From: Cellvibrionales bacterium UBA2511
Lineage (GTDB): Bacteria; Pseudomonadota; Gammaproteobacteria; Pseudomonadales; Porticoccaceae
NCBI GenBank assembly: GCA_002341315.1
Contig: DDNV01000093.1
Coordinates: 18,285 to 31,960 of the forward strand
DNA length: 13,676 nt
Direction: 5' to 3'
Shown: positions 1 to 6,607 of the stretch, in pieces
Layout of the letters: each line of letters starts with the position of its first letter
How positions within the stretch are numbered: the first letter of the stretch is position 1
Made by a program: the position numbers and the translations under genes
The notes under the pieces: generated by a model
The model's database searches: none
Seen by the model: the letters and a program-made list of their open reading frames with translations, nothing else
What the model was told of the DNA's origin: nothing

Positions 1-798
1 GGCGATGAACTGAACGGCATCGAAATTGTTCGCCGCACGCTCTACGACCTGGATCCGGAGATGCTGGCCGGACAGGTAATCGGTGTACCTATCGTCAATC
101 TGCAGGGTTTCCAGCAGGGCAGCCGCTACTTATCCGACAGGCGCGATCTCAATCGCCATTTTCCCGGCAATCCCACCGGCAATCTGGCGGACCGGATCGC
201 TTACTCTCTGTTCAACGAAATCATCAGTCACTGCACGATGCTGGTGGATATCCATACCGGCTCACTGAAACGCACCAACCTGCCACAATTGCGTGCCGAC
301 ATGAATATTGCTGAAGTGCGCACATTCGTCAAAGGGTTTGATCGTATGGCAGTGGTTCACAGCAGTGGGACAACAGGCATGCTCCGCACTGCGGCACTGG
401 ATGCAGGTATCGTTGCCGTGTCCATGGAGTCCGGGGAATCCCTGCGCATCCAGGAAAAGCAAATCAAGGCCGGGGTGAACAGCCTTAACAGCCTGATGGA
501 AAAGCAGAACATGATTTCGAGGCTGTTTGTCTGGGGCAAACCGGAACCGGTCTACTATGACTCCTACTGGATCAGGGCCGAACACGCTGGCATCTTGTTC
601 AGCAAGAAAAAACTGGGTGACCGCGTCATCAAAGGGCAGGTGTTGGGCGTTGTCACCGATCCGATCACCAATGCCAGCCATGCTATTCATGCGCGCGATA
701 CGGGACGGATTATCGGTATGGCCGTGGATCAGGTGGTCATGGCCGGGTTTGCTGCGTATCACATCGGCGCAGAAACGGAGATACCTGACGAAGAGTGA
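1..798 (+). CDS. Succinylglutamate desuccinylase/aspartoacylase family protein (5' partial)
   Basis: This is a zinc-dependent amidohydrolase-type protein of the AstE/AspA family (M14-like fold), which removes acyl groups from N-acylated amino acids; its own substrate cannot be told from sequence. The frame is open from base 1, so the start lies upstream. The first visible residues, GDELNG, are the end of the family's HGDExNG zinc motif, whose His falls just outside the window. RDLNRHFPG follows, then DIHTG (about visible residue 83-87, His as third zinc ligand), and SMESGE, which fits the catalytic Glu. The last 80 or so residues match the small C-terminal beta-barrel (KLGDRVIKGQVLG). About 265 residues are visible of the roughly 340 usual. 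It converges on the RND permease gene. In related bacteria such genes often sit near rimK-type ligases, but that region is outside the window. The family call is firm; the substrate is unknown. Confidence 0.88.
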   Translation, partial: GDELNGIEIVRRTLYDLDPEMLAGQVIGVPIVNLQGFQQGSRYLSDRRDLNRHFPGNPTGNLADRIAYSLFNEIISHCTMLVDIHTGSLKRTNLPQLRADMNIAEVRTFVKGFDRMAVVHSSGTTGMLRTAALDAGIVAVSMESGESLRIQEKQIKAGVNSLNSLMEKQNMISRLFVWGKPEPVYYDSYWIRAEHAGILFSKKKLGDRVIKGQVLGVVTDPITNASHAIHARDTGRIIGMAVDQVVMAGFAAYHIGAETEIPDEE

Positions 799-846
799 GA
801 AGACCCGAAACAGCATCTCCGGGCTTCCAACCGAAGCAGGTTACCG

Positions 847-869
847 ACAGGCCGGCGCTACCTGTTTTT
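847..869 (+). terminator. Possible weak intrinsic terminator
   Basis: A 5-bp inverted repeat, ACAGG and CCTGT, with a 9-nt loop is followed directly by TTTTT, 49 bases after the stop of the desuccinylase-family gene. A competing stem (CAGGT at 837-841 with ACCTG at 860-864) ends at the same T run. Both stems are short, so this is a weak candidate. It lies in the 86-bp gap between two converging genes, where a terminator is expected. Confidence 0.35.
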
Positions 870-884
870 GTAGAGCAGTCGGCC

Positions 885-3800
885 TCATTGGCCAGCGGAG
901 GGATGCTGCAATGGCTTATGGCGATCGCGCCATTGCAATGCAGTGATCAGTAGGCACGGCAGAAAACTGAGGGTAATCAGAGTGGAAATCAGTATCCCAG
1001 CCAGCACCACAATCCCCACTCCGCGATAGAGTTCCGTGCCGGCACCCGGGATAAAGACCAGCGGTGCAAGCCCAAAAATTGTCGTGGCAGTCGACATCAG
1101 AATTGGCCGAAGGCGCGCTTTCACGGCTCCTCTCACCGCCGCCAGGATACTCTCCGCACCCTGTCGCAGATTGTGCCGGGCATGATCGACAATCAGTATC
1201 GGGTTATTGACCACCGTACCCAGCAGTATCACAAAACCCAGCATGGTAATCATATCGAATGGTTGATGAAAAGAAGCAAAACCCAGACTTTCCATCAGTG
1301 AGCCAACACCATTGATGGCCACCAGCCCAACGACCCCACCGGCGATACCTAGCGGCACTGTGGCCAGAATCAGCAGGGGAAACCCCCAGTGAGAGAAAAT
1401 CGCCACCAGCAACAGGTAGATCAGCACCACCGACACCAGTAAATTGCTGCTCAGGGACTCTCGAGTGGCATCCAGTTGATCGGCGGCGCCGGAGATCGAC
1501 ATACTGACACCCTTCTGAACCTCGCCGGACGCCTGCATCGCCGGCACCATCACATCCCTGACGCGCGCCACAGCGGTTTCCAGTGCCACGTCCCGGGGCG
1601 GAATAATCAGCAACGTGACGGTACGGCGGCCATCCACCCGCCGCAGGCTGTCACTGTCCACTGTCTGCACCAGTTCTGCCAGCGCCCCCAGGGGCAGTAC
1701 CTCGCCGCTGGGGGTAAGAATCGGCTGAGCAGCCAGTTGATCCAGTTTCTGGTCACGCACAACATCGCTGAACAGGAAAATATCGACTTTATCATCCTCC
1801 ACAAAAAACTCATCAGTGAAAGCCCCATCGCTCAGCGCCGCGATGGTAAAACCAAAATTGTCGGCCGTAAAACCCACTTCTGCCATGCGATTCCAGCGCG
1901 GACGGATTTCCACCAGCGGTTGGTCGAGCGTCAGGGACGACGGCTCCGAATCCAGTTGCGGGCGCTCAAACAGATCGCCCGCCCGCCGAAACGCACTGGC
2001 GGCGGTTTGATAGAGGTAGTCCAGTTCGGGTCCGGAGATATCCAGATTCACTGCCCGGGTACCACCCTGGTTACTGGATATGATTGAACCTCGACCTGAA
2101 AAGCCACGCATCCCCGGATAGCTGGTAAAAAGATCCGTCAGGGCGTCCATCATTGGCTGAATATCAGCATCGCGGGTCGGTTCGCTGATGACTCTCAGGC
2201 CACCTGCCGACACTCGCAGAGAATAATATTTAAGCGATGGAACCCGTGCTTCTCCCCGGTCAAACAGGCTCGGATCGGCAGCCACGGAGTCATCGAGAAT
2301 GGCCTGAACCTCCTCACCAATGACCATAATTTCCTGAAGGTTGTAACCCGGCGGCGCAAACATTGAGCTGAACGCCTTGGGTTCTTCGCCCTCGGGCAGG
2401 TATTCAGCCGGGGGCATCAACCACCAGGCGGCACCGACAGTCGAGAGAACGGTTACCGTGAGACAGATTCTGCGACGCAGGGGTCGGTCGGTTATCCAGT
2501 ACACCGCCTTGAGGATCGCTCCCGGCTCTGTGGTATCACTGGTCATACCGTAACCGTTACCAAAACCCAACCGGGCACAAGCCGCCGGAACCACAAATAC
2601 CGCCAGCAACATCGAGGCGATAATCGCACTGGAGATGGCAATGGCAATATCGGAATAGATCTGCCCCGCCTCCTCCTGCACCAACATGACCGGCGCGAAT
2701 ACCAGCACCGTGGTCATACTGGATGCCAGCACCGCCAGCCAGACTTCCCGAACGCCCACAATGGCGGCCTCGATCCGATCCAGTCCCCGGCGCCGGGCCT
2801 GCTCAACGCTCTCCAGCACAACGATGGTATTGTCAAGAGTCATACCGATCGCAAAGGCGATCCCCGCCAGCGAGATCACATTGATGGTCCGGCCGAATAC
2901 CAGCAACCCCAGAAACGCGGCAATGGTGCAGACAGGAATTCCCATCAACCCGATGAAGGTCGCCCGAGGGGAACGTAAAAACAGGTACATGATCATTGTG
3001 GCCAGCAGCGCACCAATCGCCAGATTCTGGACCACACCCCGCACCGAAGATTGGACGTAGCGCACGTCGTCGCCAATCAGGGTTATTTCCAGGCCATTGG
3101 GCTCCAGCAGTTCACGTCTCACCTCGGCAACGGCTTGGAGCATACCGTGCTTGATCTGAATAACATTGGAACCCGACTCACGCCGCACCGCCATACTGAT
3201 GCTACGCTCACCGTCCACATAGCTCAGATCGCGCACCTCAAAGTGATCCATTCTGACGTCGGCCACGTCTTTCAGCAGAATATCGCTGCCGTTGCGGCGG
3301 ACCAAAACCATGTTTTCCAGCGTCTCCAGATCCCTGAACCGGCCCACCACCCGCATCAGATAGCGACGCTTGCCATCATCGATATCCCCGGCGGAAACAT
3401 CCCGGTTGCGGCTGCGAATTGCATCCCGCACATCCACCAGACTGAGTCCCCGCTGGGCCAGACGGGCGGGGTCCACATGGACCTGCACCTGCCGTTCTGC
3501 AGCACCCCGAACTTCTACCTGCGAGACACCACTGACCCGCTCCAGGCGCGGTCGCACCTCGTCCTCGACAAAATCGCCGATCATATCGATATCGAGACCC
3601 AGCGGATTGCCAGATTTCGGGCGAAGGGCGAAATACATGAAAGCATTTTCTGAAAATGAAGTACTGATCAGTTGTGGCTGATCGACATTTTCCGGGTAAC
3701 TGGGCACCTGGCTGAGGGCATTGGCAACCCGGATCAGGGCCTCGTTGACATCGACCCCAAAGGGGAACTCCAGCTCAATAGTGGCCCGACCGGTTTCCGC

Positions 3801-4043
3801 GACAGATTCCATTCGCTGCAAATTGGGCAGAGAACGCAGGTAGCGCTCCTGCTCAACCAGAATCTCTTTTTCGATATCCTGCGGTGTTGCGCCGGCCCAA
3901 CCGGTGACAACGCTGATCGTGCGCACACTGAGGTCAGGAATCATCTGTACCGGTATGCGAAATGCCGCCGCAATACCCAGCACACAAATGATCAGCACAA
4001 TAACGGCGAGCAATTTGCCATTCTTCACGCCCGCATCAAGCAT
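885..4043 (-). CDS. RND efflux permease subunit (HAE1/AcrB-like)
   Basis: This is the inner-membrane proton-driven pump of a tripartite RND efflux system, 1052 residues, the normal full length. The N-terminal helix (about residues 10-30) is followed by a periplasmic porter segment with family motifs such as GATPQDIEKEI and LPNLQRMES. Helix 4 carries GMTLDNTIVVLE: D404 matches AcrB D407, while the D408 position is Asn (N405). In helix 10 the position of AcrB K940 is Asn, in VVNNPILIVD (N946-N947). Both substitutions occur in many non-AcrB HAE1 members, so they do not suggest loss of function. The start ATG is preceded by AAGGAG nine bases upstream, which overlaps the adaptor's TAA stop; the 13-base gap makes it the second gene of that operon. 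Exported substrates (drugs, detergents, metabolites) cannot be predicted. No outer-membrane factor gene is next to it. Confidence 0.96.
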   Translation of the reverse strand: MLDAGVKNGKLLAVIVLIICVLGIAAAFRIPVQMIPDLSVRTISVVTGWAGATPQDIEKEILVEQERYLRSLPNLQRMESVAETGRATIELEFPFGVDVNEALIRVANALSQVPSYPENVDQPQLISTSFSENAFMYFALRPKSGNPLGLDIDMIGDFVEDEVRPRLERVSGVSQVEVRGAAERQVQVHVDPARLAQRGLSLVDVRDAIRSRNRDVSAGDIDDGKRRYLMRVVGRFRDLETLENMVLVRRNGSDILLKDVADVRMDHFEVRDLSYVDGERSISMAVRRESGSNVIQIKHGMLQAVAEVRRELLEPNGLEITLIGDDVRYVQSSVRGVVQNLAIGALLATMIMYLFLRSPRATFIGLMGIPVCTIAAFLGLLVFGRTINVISLAGIAFAIGMTLDNTIVVLESVEQARRRGLDRIEAAIVGVREVWLAVLASSMTTVLVFAPVMLVQEEAGQIYSDIAIAISSAIIASMLLAVFVVPAACARLGFGNGYGMTSDTTEPGAILKAVYWITDRPLRRRICLTVTVLSTVGAAWWLMPPAEYLPEGEEPKAFSSMFAPPGYNLQEIMVIGEEVQAILDDSVAADPSLFDRGEARVPSLKYYSLRVSAGGLRVISEPTRDADIQPMMDALTDLFTSYPGMRGFSGRGSIISSNQGGTRAVNLDISGPELDYLYQTAASAFRRAGDLFERPQLDSEPSSLTLDQPLVEIRPRWNRMAEVGFTADNFGFTIAALSDGAFTDEFFVEDDKVDIFLFSDVVRDQKLDQLAAQPILTPSGEVLPLGALAELVQTVDSDSLRRVDGRRTVTLLIIPPRDVALETAVARVRDVMVPAMQASGEVQKGVSMSISGAADQLDATRESLSSNLLVSVVLIYLLLVAIFSHWGFPLLILATVPLGIAGGVVGLVAINGVGSLMESLGFASFHQPFDMITMLGFVILLGTVVNNPILIVDHARHNLRQGAESILAAVRGAVKARLRPILMSTATTIFGLAPLVFIPGAGTELYRGVGIVVLAGILISTLITLSFLPCLLITALQWRDRHKPLQHPSAGQ

Positions 4044-4056
4044 TCAGAAACGCTCC

Positions 4057-5139
4057 TTAAGGGTTGAGTGACTCGACGACATGAAGCGCCTGCCCGTCTC
4101 GCAAGACCTCGTTACCCCTGATCACCACCTCATCCGTGGTTGCCAGTCCGCCTGTTATAACGACTTTGTCCCGTGCCTCGCGACCAATCTCCACCAGTTG
4201 ACGCCGGGCAATACCTTCGCTGGCGACAAAGACACTGTAGCTACCGTCCGGATGGCGCAGCAACGCATCCCGGGGCAGTAACATATTCCGTGAACTCCTA
4301 TCCCCCAACTCAAACACCGCATTGGCTGATGTACCAGGCAGTAGCGACTCCTGATCTGTTTTGGGGCGGATTCGGATTAGAAACGTCCGGGACGAAGAAT
4401 CGCTGACGGGCACCAGCGCGGCTACCGCGCCAGAGAAACATTTCACCGGATTGCTGTCGGGACAGATATTGACCGGCGTCTTATCACTGATTTCCGAAAA
4501 GCGTTCCTGGGGCATCCTGACATCCAGGCGCACCCGATCCAGGGAGACCAGCTCAAACACCGGGTCGCCCCGACTTATCCACTCCCCCCGGTCAACATGG
4601 CGGGCCGCAATAACCCCATTAAAGGGTGCCGGCAAAACATGCCTCTCAACCATTTCTGCCACTGAGCGCTGATCGGCTATCGCCGCTTCAAGTGATGCCT
4701 GAGCCAGGTTGAGATTTGCACGACGGGTATTTACTTCGTTTGCGGATACGTGGTTGTTCTCGCGCAGACGCAGCGCATCATCCAGCAGTCTTTGCGCCTC
4801 ATCGAGCGCAGCGCGCTGCTCAGCGGTGGCCGCTCTGGCCCGCTGATACTCAAGGGTGATCAGCGCAGCGTCCAGCTGTAACAACGGATCACCTTGTTTG
4901 ACACGACTACCCACATCCACCTGGAGATCAGCTATCAGGCCATCGACCCGCGTGGAGAGACTGGCTCGCTGCAGGGCATTGACAGAACCGGACAACTTCA
5001 ATGTTTCTCCCAGTTCGGCAAGGTAGGGGCGAGTGACGGAAACAGGCACACTGTCTTCATCGGCAAGCACCATGACCGGGGTACCAATGAGCCATAGAGC
5101 AACCATCAGCATAACGAGCGGGGATTTCCCAAAGACCAT
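4057..5139 (-). CDS. RND efflux periplasmic adaptor subunit (membrane fusion protein)
   Basis: This 360-residue protein is the periplasmic adaptor that links the RND permease to an outer-membrane channel. It starts with a signal-peptide-like segment (residues 1-26, hydrophobic core LVMLMVALWLIGTPVMVL, likely cleaved after VLA). There is no lipobox Cys, so it is probably not a lipoprotein. A split biotinyl-lipoyl-like domain follows: STRVDGLIADLQVDVGSRV with QGDPLLQLD, and the second half APFNGVIAARHVDRGEWI. Between the halves is a long alpha-hairpin rich in Ala, Arg, Leu and Glu (about residues 115-170). The C-terminal half holds the beta-barrel (LDVRMPQERF) and the membrane-proximal domain (ITGGLATTDEVVIRG). 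It is the first gene of the pump operon, 13 bases ahead of the permease. The ribosome binding site is weak, but the signal peptide begins at this ATG. Confidence 0.94.
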   Translation of the reverse strand: MVFGKSPLVMLMVALWLIGTPVMVLADEDSVPVSVTRPYLAELGETLKLSGSVNALQRASLSTRVDGLIADLQVDVGSRVKQGDPLLQLDAALITLEYQRARAATAEQRAALDEAQRLLDDALRLRENNHVSANEVNTRRANLNLAQASLEAAIADQRSVAEMVERHVLPAPFNGVIAARHVDRGEWISRGDPVFELVSLDRVRLDVRMPQERFSEISDKTPVNICPDSNPVKCFSGAVAALVPVSDSSSRTFLIRIRPKTDQESLLPGTSANAVFELGDRSSRNMLLPRDALLRHPDGSYSVFVASEGIARRQLVEIGREARDKVVITGGLATTDEVVIRGNEVLRDGQALHVVESLNP

Positions 5140-5165
5140 CGGCAGTTACCAGCAGCTAGGATGAG

Positions 5166-5180
5166 CGGGCTGAAAGCCCG
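5166..5180 (-). repeat. Perfect 6-bp hairpin upstream of the adaptor gene
   Basis: CGGGCT and AGCCCG pair perfectly around a 3-nt loop. The hairpin ends 26 bases before the adaptor ATG and has no T run on either strand, so it is not an intrinsic terminator. If transcription of the pump operon starts just upstream, the stem would sit near the 5' end of the mRNA. Confidence 0.3.
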
Positions 5181-5188
5181 GTGAGAAA

Positions 5189-5194
5189 ATTATG
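5189..5194 (-). promoter_or_regulatory. Possible -10 element for the RND operon
   Basis: On the minus strand this reads CATAAT, five of six matches to TATAAT, 49 bases before the adaptor start. No convincing -35 hexamer sits 16-18 bases further upstream, so the promoter is tentative. Read-through from the NYN gene is the alternative. Confidence 0.22.
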
Positions 5195-5330
5195 GCGCGA
5201 GTACTCAACATTACGTCGATGCCCGACCTATGGATCAGCCTACACGGAAACAGAATCAGCAGCACCGGCAGATTCTCGAAACCGGATCGGGAGCCGATGC
5301 ACAAAAGCGGGCGGGAACCACTGATATGAC

Positions 5331-5822
5331 TCATGTTCTGCCCGGGTGGCCCAGCAGCAGATCGGTCTCTACCGGTACGTACTCAGTAGCCGCATTGATC
5401 AAAGCGAACGCAGTAAACTCGGGTACACCGTAGACTTCCACCGGAATACCAAAGTCACGGCGCACTCTATCGACCAGCAGGGCAAAATCACCATCGCCGG
5501 AAACCAGCACCAGCAGGTCCGCATGTTTTGCGTATTCCATGGCGTCGAGAGTAATACCGACATCCCAGTCCCCCTTGGCAGAACCGTCGGCCCGTTTGAT
5601 AAAGGGTTTTAACTTCACGTCGAAACCAATGGCTCGGAGGATAGTCTGAAACTGCCGCTGCTTCTCATCACCACGATCAATGGCGTAGGCAATGGCTTTG
5701 ACAACCTGTCGGTTTGCGGTGGCCCTTTCCCAGAAACGGTTGTAATCGAAATGTCGCCCGTAGGCATCTCTGGTGGTGTAGTAAATGTTCTGTACATCCA
5801 CCAGCAGTACGATTTTTTTCAA
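5331..5822 (-). CDS. NYN domain (PIN-like, LabA/DUF88 family) protein
   Basis: This is a 163-residue protein of the NYN family, a PIN-like fold with predicted metal-dependent ribonuclease activity. The acidic residues expected for the site are visible: D9 in LVDVQN, D87 and D93 in GDWDVGITLD, and D110 and D112 in SGDGDF. The NIYYTTR stretch after the first Asp and the C-terminal GIPVEVYG are typical of bacterial LabA-like members. I place the start at a TTG (5822) because the conserved domain begins there, KKIVLLVD, and AGGGG stands five bases upstream. An in-frame TTG at 5873 would add 17 residues of unlikely character. It lies 108 bases downstream of yajD in the same direction and 191 bases upstream of the RND operon, so co-transcription with yajD is possible. 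The RNA target is unknown. Confidence 0.88.
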   Translation of the reverse strand: MKKIVLLVDVQNIYYTTRDAYGRHFDYNRFWERATANRQVVKAIAYAIDRGDEKQRQFQTILRAIGFDVKLKPFIKRADGSAKGDWDVGITLDAMEYAKHADLLVLVSGDGDFALLVDRVRRDFGIPVEVYGVPEFTAFALINAATEYVPVETDLLLGHPGRT

Positions 5823-5827
5823 GGGAT

Positions 5828-5832
5828 CCCCT
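5828..5832 (-). promoter_or_regulatory. Ribosome binding site deciding the TTG start of the NYN gene
   Basis: AGGGG on the minus strand, with a five-base spacer to TTG at 5822. It supports a TTG start, since no in-frame ATG lies near the beginning of the conserved domain. Confidence 0.55.
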
Positions 5833-5930
5833 GTTTTTTTGAGACCGGATTCACCCGGGTGGTACAGCGCCAAGCCATTGCAACCAGGTCCTTTACAAAG
5901 GCCTCTGACATTACCCCGGGAATCCGATGG

Positions 5931-6299
5931 CTATCCATCCGGGTTATTTTTCTGTTTCATCAACTCCCCCAGATTACCGAAAGGGTTGTGCGTCGCAGCC
6001 GTCTTTTGCGTTTGCGGCAATACATCACCGTAACCGGCATCCTCATAACGGGAATGCTCGTTGTCGTGACAGTAGATGCATAGCAATTCCCAGTTGCTGC
6101 CGTCGGACGGGTTGTTGTCGTGGTTGTGATCCCGGTGATGAACCGTCAGTTGTTGCAGATTCTGCCGGTTGAATTCCCGGGCACAGCGCCCGCACACCCA
6201 GGGATACATTTTCAGTGCCTGTTCGCGGTAACCCTTCTCCCGCTGGTCACGTGCCATCCGGGCGTCAGCCACGGCCTTGTCAAGCTTGTCCGATGACAT
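5931..6299 (-). CDS. yajD: HNH nuclease family protein YajD
   Basis: This 122-residue protein is a close relative of E. coli YajD (about 115 residues), a small HNH-domain protein of unknown physiological role and predicted DNA endonuclease activity. The zinc-finger cysteines are C36 and C39 in CGRC, and C74 and C77 in CIYC. The HNH core is LTVHHRDHNHDNNP (H54, H55, H58, H60), followed by the near-invariant DGSNWELLC. The family phrases GYREQALKMYPWVCGRC and NPFGNL near the C-terminus match YajD well. I prefer the ATG at 6299 because GGGAG stands six bases ahead of it; an upstream in-frame ATG at 6317 would add six residues. The next gene downstream, in the same direction, is the NYN protein. 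Family assignment is firm; function is not established here. Confidence 0.93.
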   Translation of the reverse strand: MSSDKLDKAVADARMARDQREKGYREQALKMYPWVCGRCAREFNRQNLQQLTVHHRDHNHDNNPSDGSNWELLCIYCHDNEHSRYEDAGYGDVLPQTQKTAATHNPFGNLGELMKQKNNPDG

Positions 6300-6359
6300 G
6301 ATTTTCTCCCGCACCATTACCCATCACCCGCTTGAGCAGCTTTCCCGGCACCAGCGAAG

Positions 6360-6473
6360 TCAGTAACGTTGGAGCCGGGTATCCACACAGCGTGGCTGAA
6401 ACACCGTGATCCTGCCCAAAAAAGTCCCTATTGTCGAGGTTGGCCTGATGGTAAGAGACTGTCGCGTGCCCAT
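6360..6473 (-). CDS. Small ORF (37 aa) with strong Shine-Dalgarno sequence, unknown
   Basis: ATG at 6473 opens a 37-codon frame ending in TGA at 6360, inside an otherwise gene-free stretch. GGGGAGG at 6479-6485 sits five bases ahead of the ATG, a better ribosome binding site than most of the confirmed genes here. The predicted peptide is basic, rich in Arg and Thr, has one Cys and no membrane helix, and I recognise no family in it. It lies 134 bases after the PepSY gene stop and 60 bases before the yajD start, on the same strand. It may be a real small protein, a leader peptide for yajD, or the surviving 5' end of a decayed gene. Confidence 0.35.
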   Translation of the reverse strand: MGTRQSLTIRPTSTIGTFLGRITVFQPRCVDTRLQRY

Positions 6474-6478
6474 GTTAT

Positions 6479-6485
6479 CCTCCCC
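6479..6485 (-). promoter_or_regulatory. Strong Shine-Dalgarno sequence ahead of the small ORF
   Basis: GGGGAGG on the minus strand, five bases before ATG at 6473. It is nearly ideal for anti-Shine-Dalgarno pairing and is the main reason to take the small ORF seriously. Confidence 0.45.
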
Positions 6486-6607
6486 AATAGTTTGTCGCTT
6501 TTGCTGCTATCTGCACTAGCTGGCAAAAATAACTGGATTCACTGTGTGTGTTTTCATTGGTAGTGGGTAAACCGTCCAAAATCCCGCTGTCAGACGCGTT
6601 AATCAGC
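6486..6607. other. Non-coding gap, relatively AT-rich
   Basis: This stretch lies between the PepSY gene stop and the small ORF ribosome binding site. It is visibly richer in A and T than the flanking genes and may hold a promoter for the small ORF and yajD. I could not find a convincing pair of -35 and -10 hexamers, nor a hairpin with a T run that would end the iron operon. Confidence 0.4.

Noticed and set aside
262..816. A 184-codon minus-strand frame opposite the desuccinylase-family gene
   Set aside because: The plus-strand frame has clear family motifs throughout, and the antisense peptide shows none.
3051..3653. A 200-codon plus-strand frame inside the RND permease gene
   Set aside because: It lies opposite a clear full-length RND permease and is His/Gln/Ile-rich in the manner of antisense shadows; long antisense frames are common in GC-rich genes.
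5146..5334. A 62-codon minus-strand frame whose ATG overlaps the NYN gene stop (ATGA)
   Set aside because: The overlap looks like coupling, but the peptide has no recognisable motif, the frame crosses the hairpin and presumed promoter of the efflux operon, and no good ribosome binding site was seen.
6369..6563. A 64-codon plus-strand ORF in the gap upstream of yajD
   Set aside because: No ribosome binding site or recognisable motif was seen, and it lies antisense to the small ORF that has a strong ribosome binding site.
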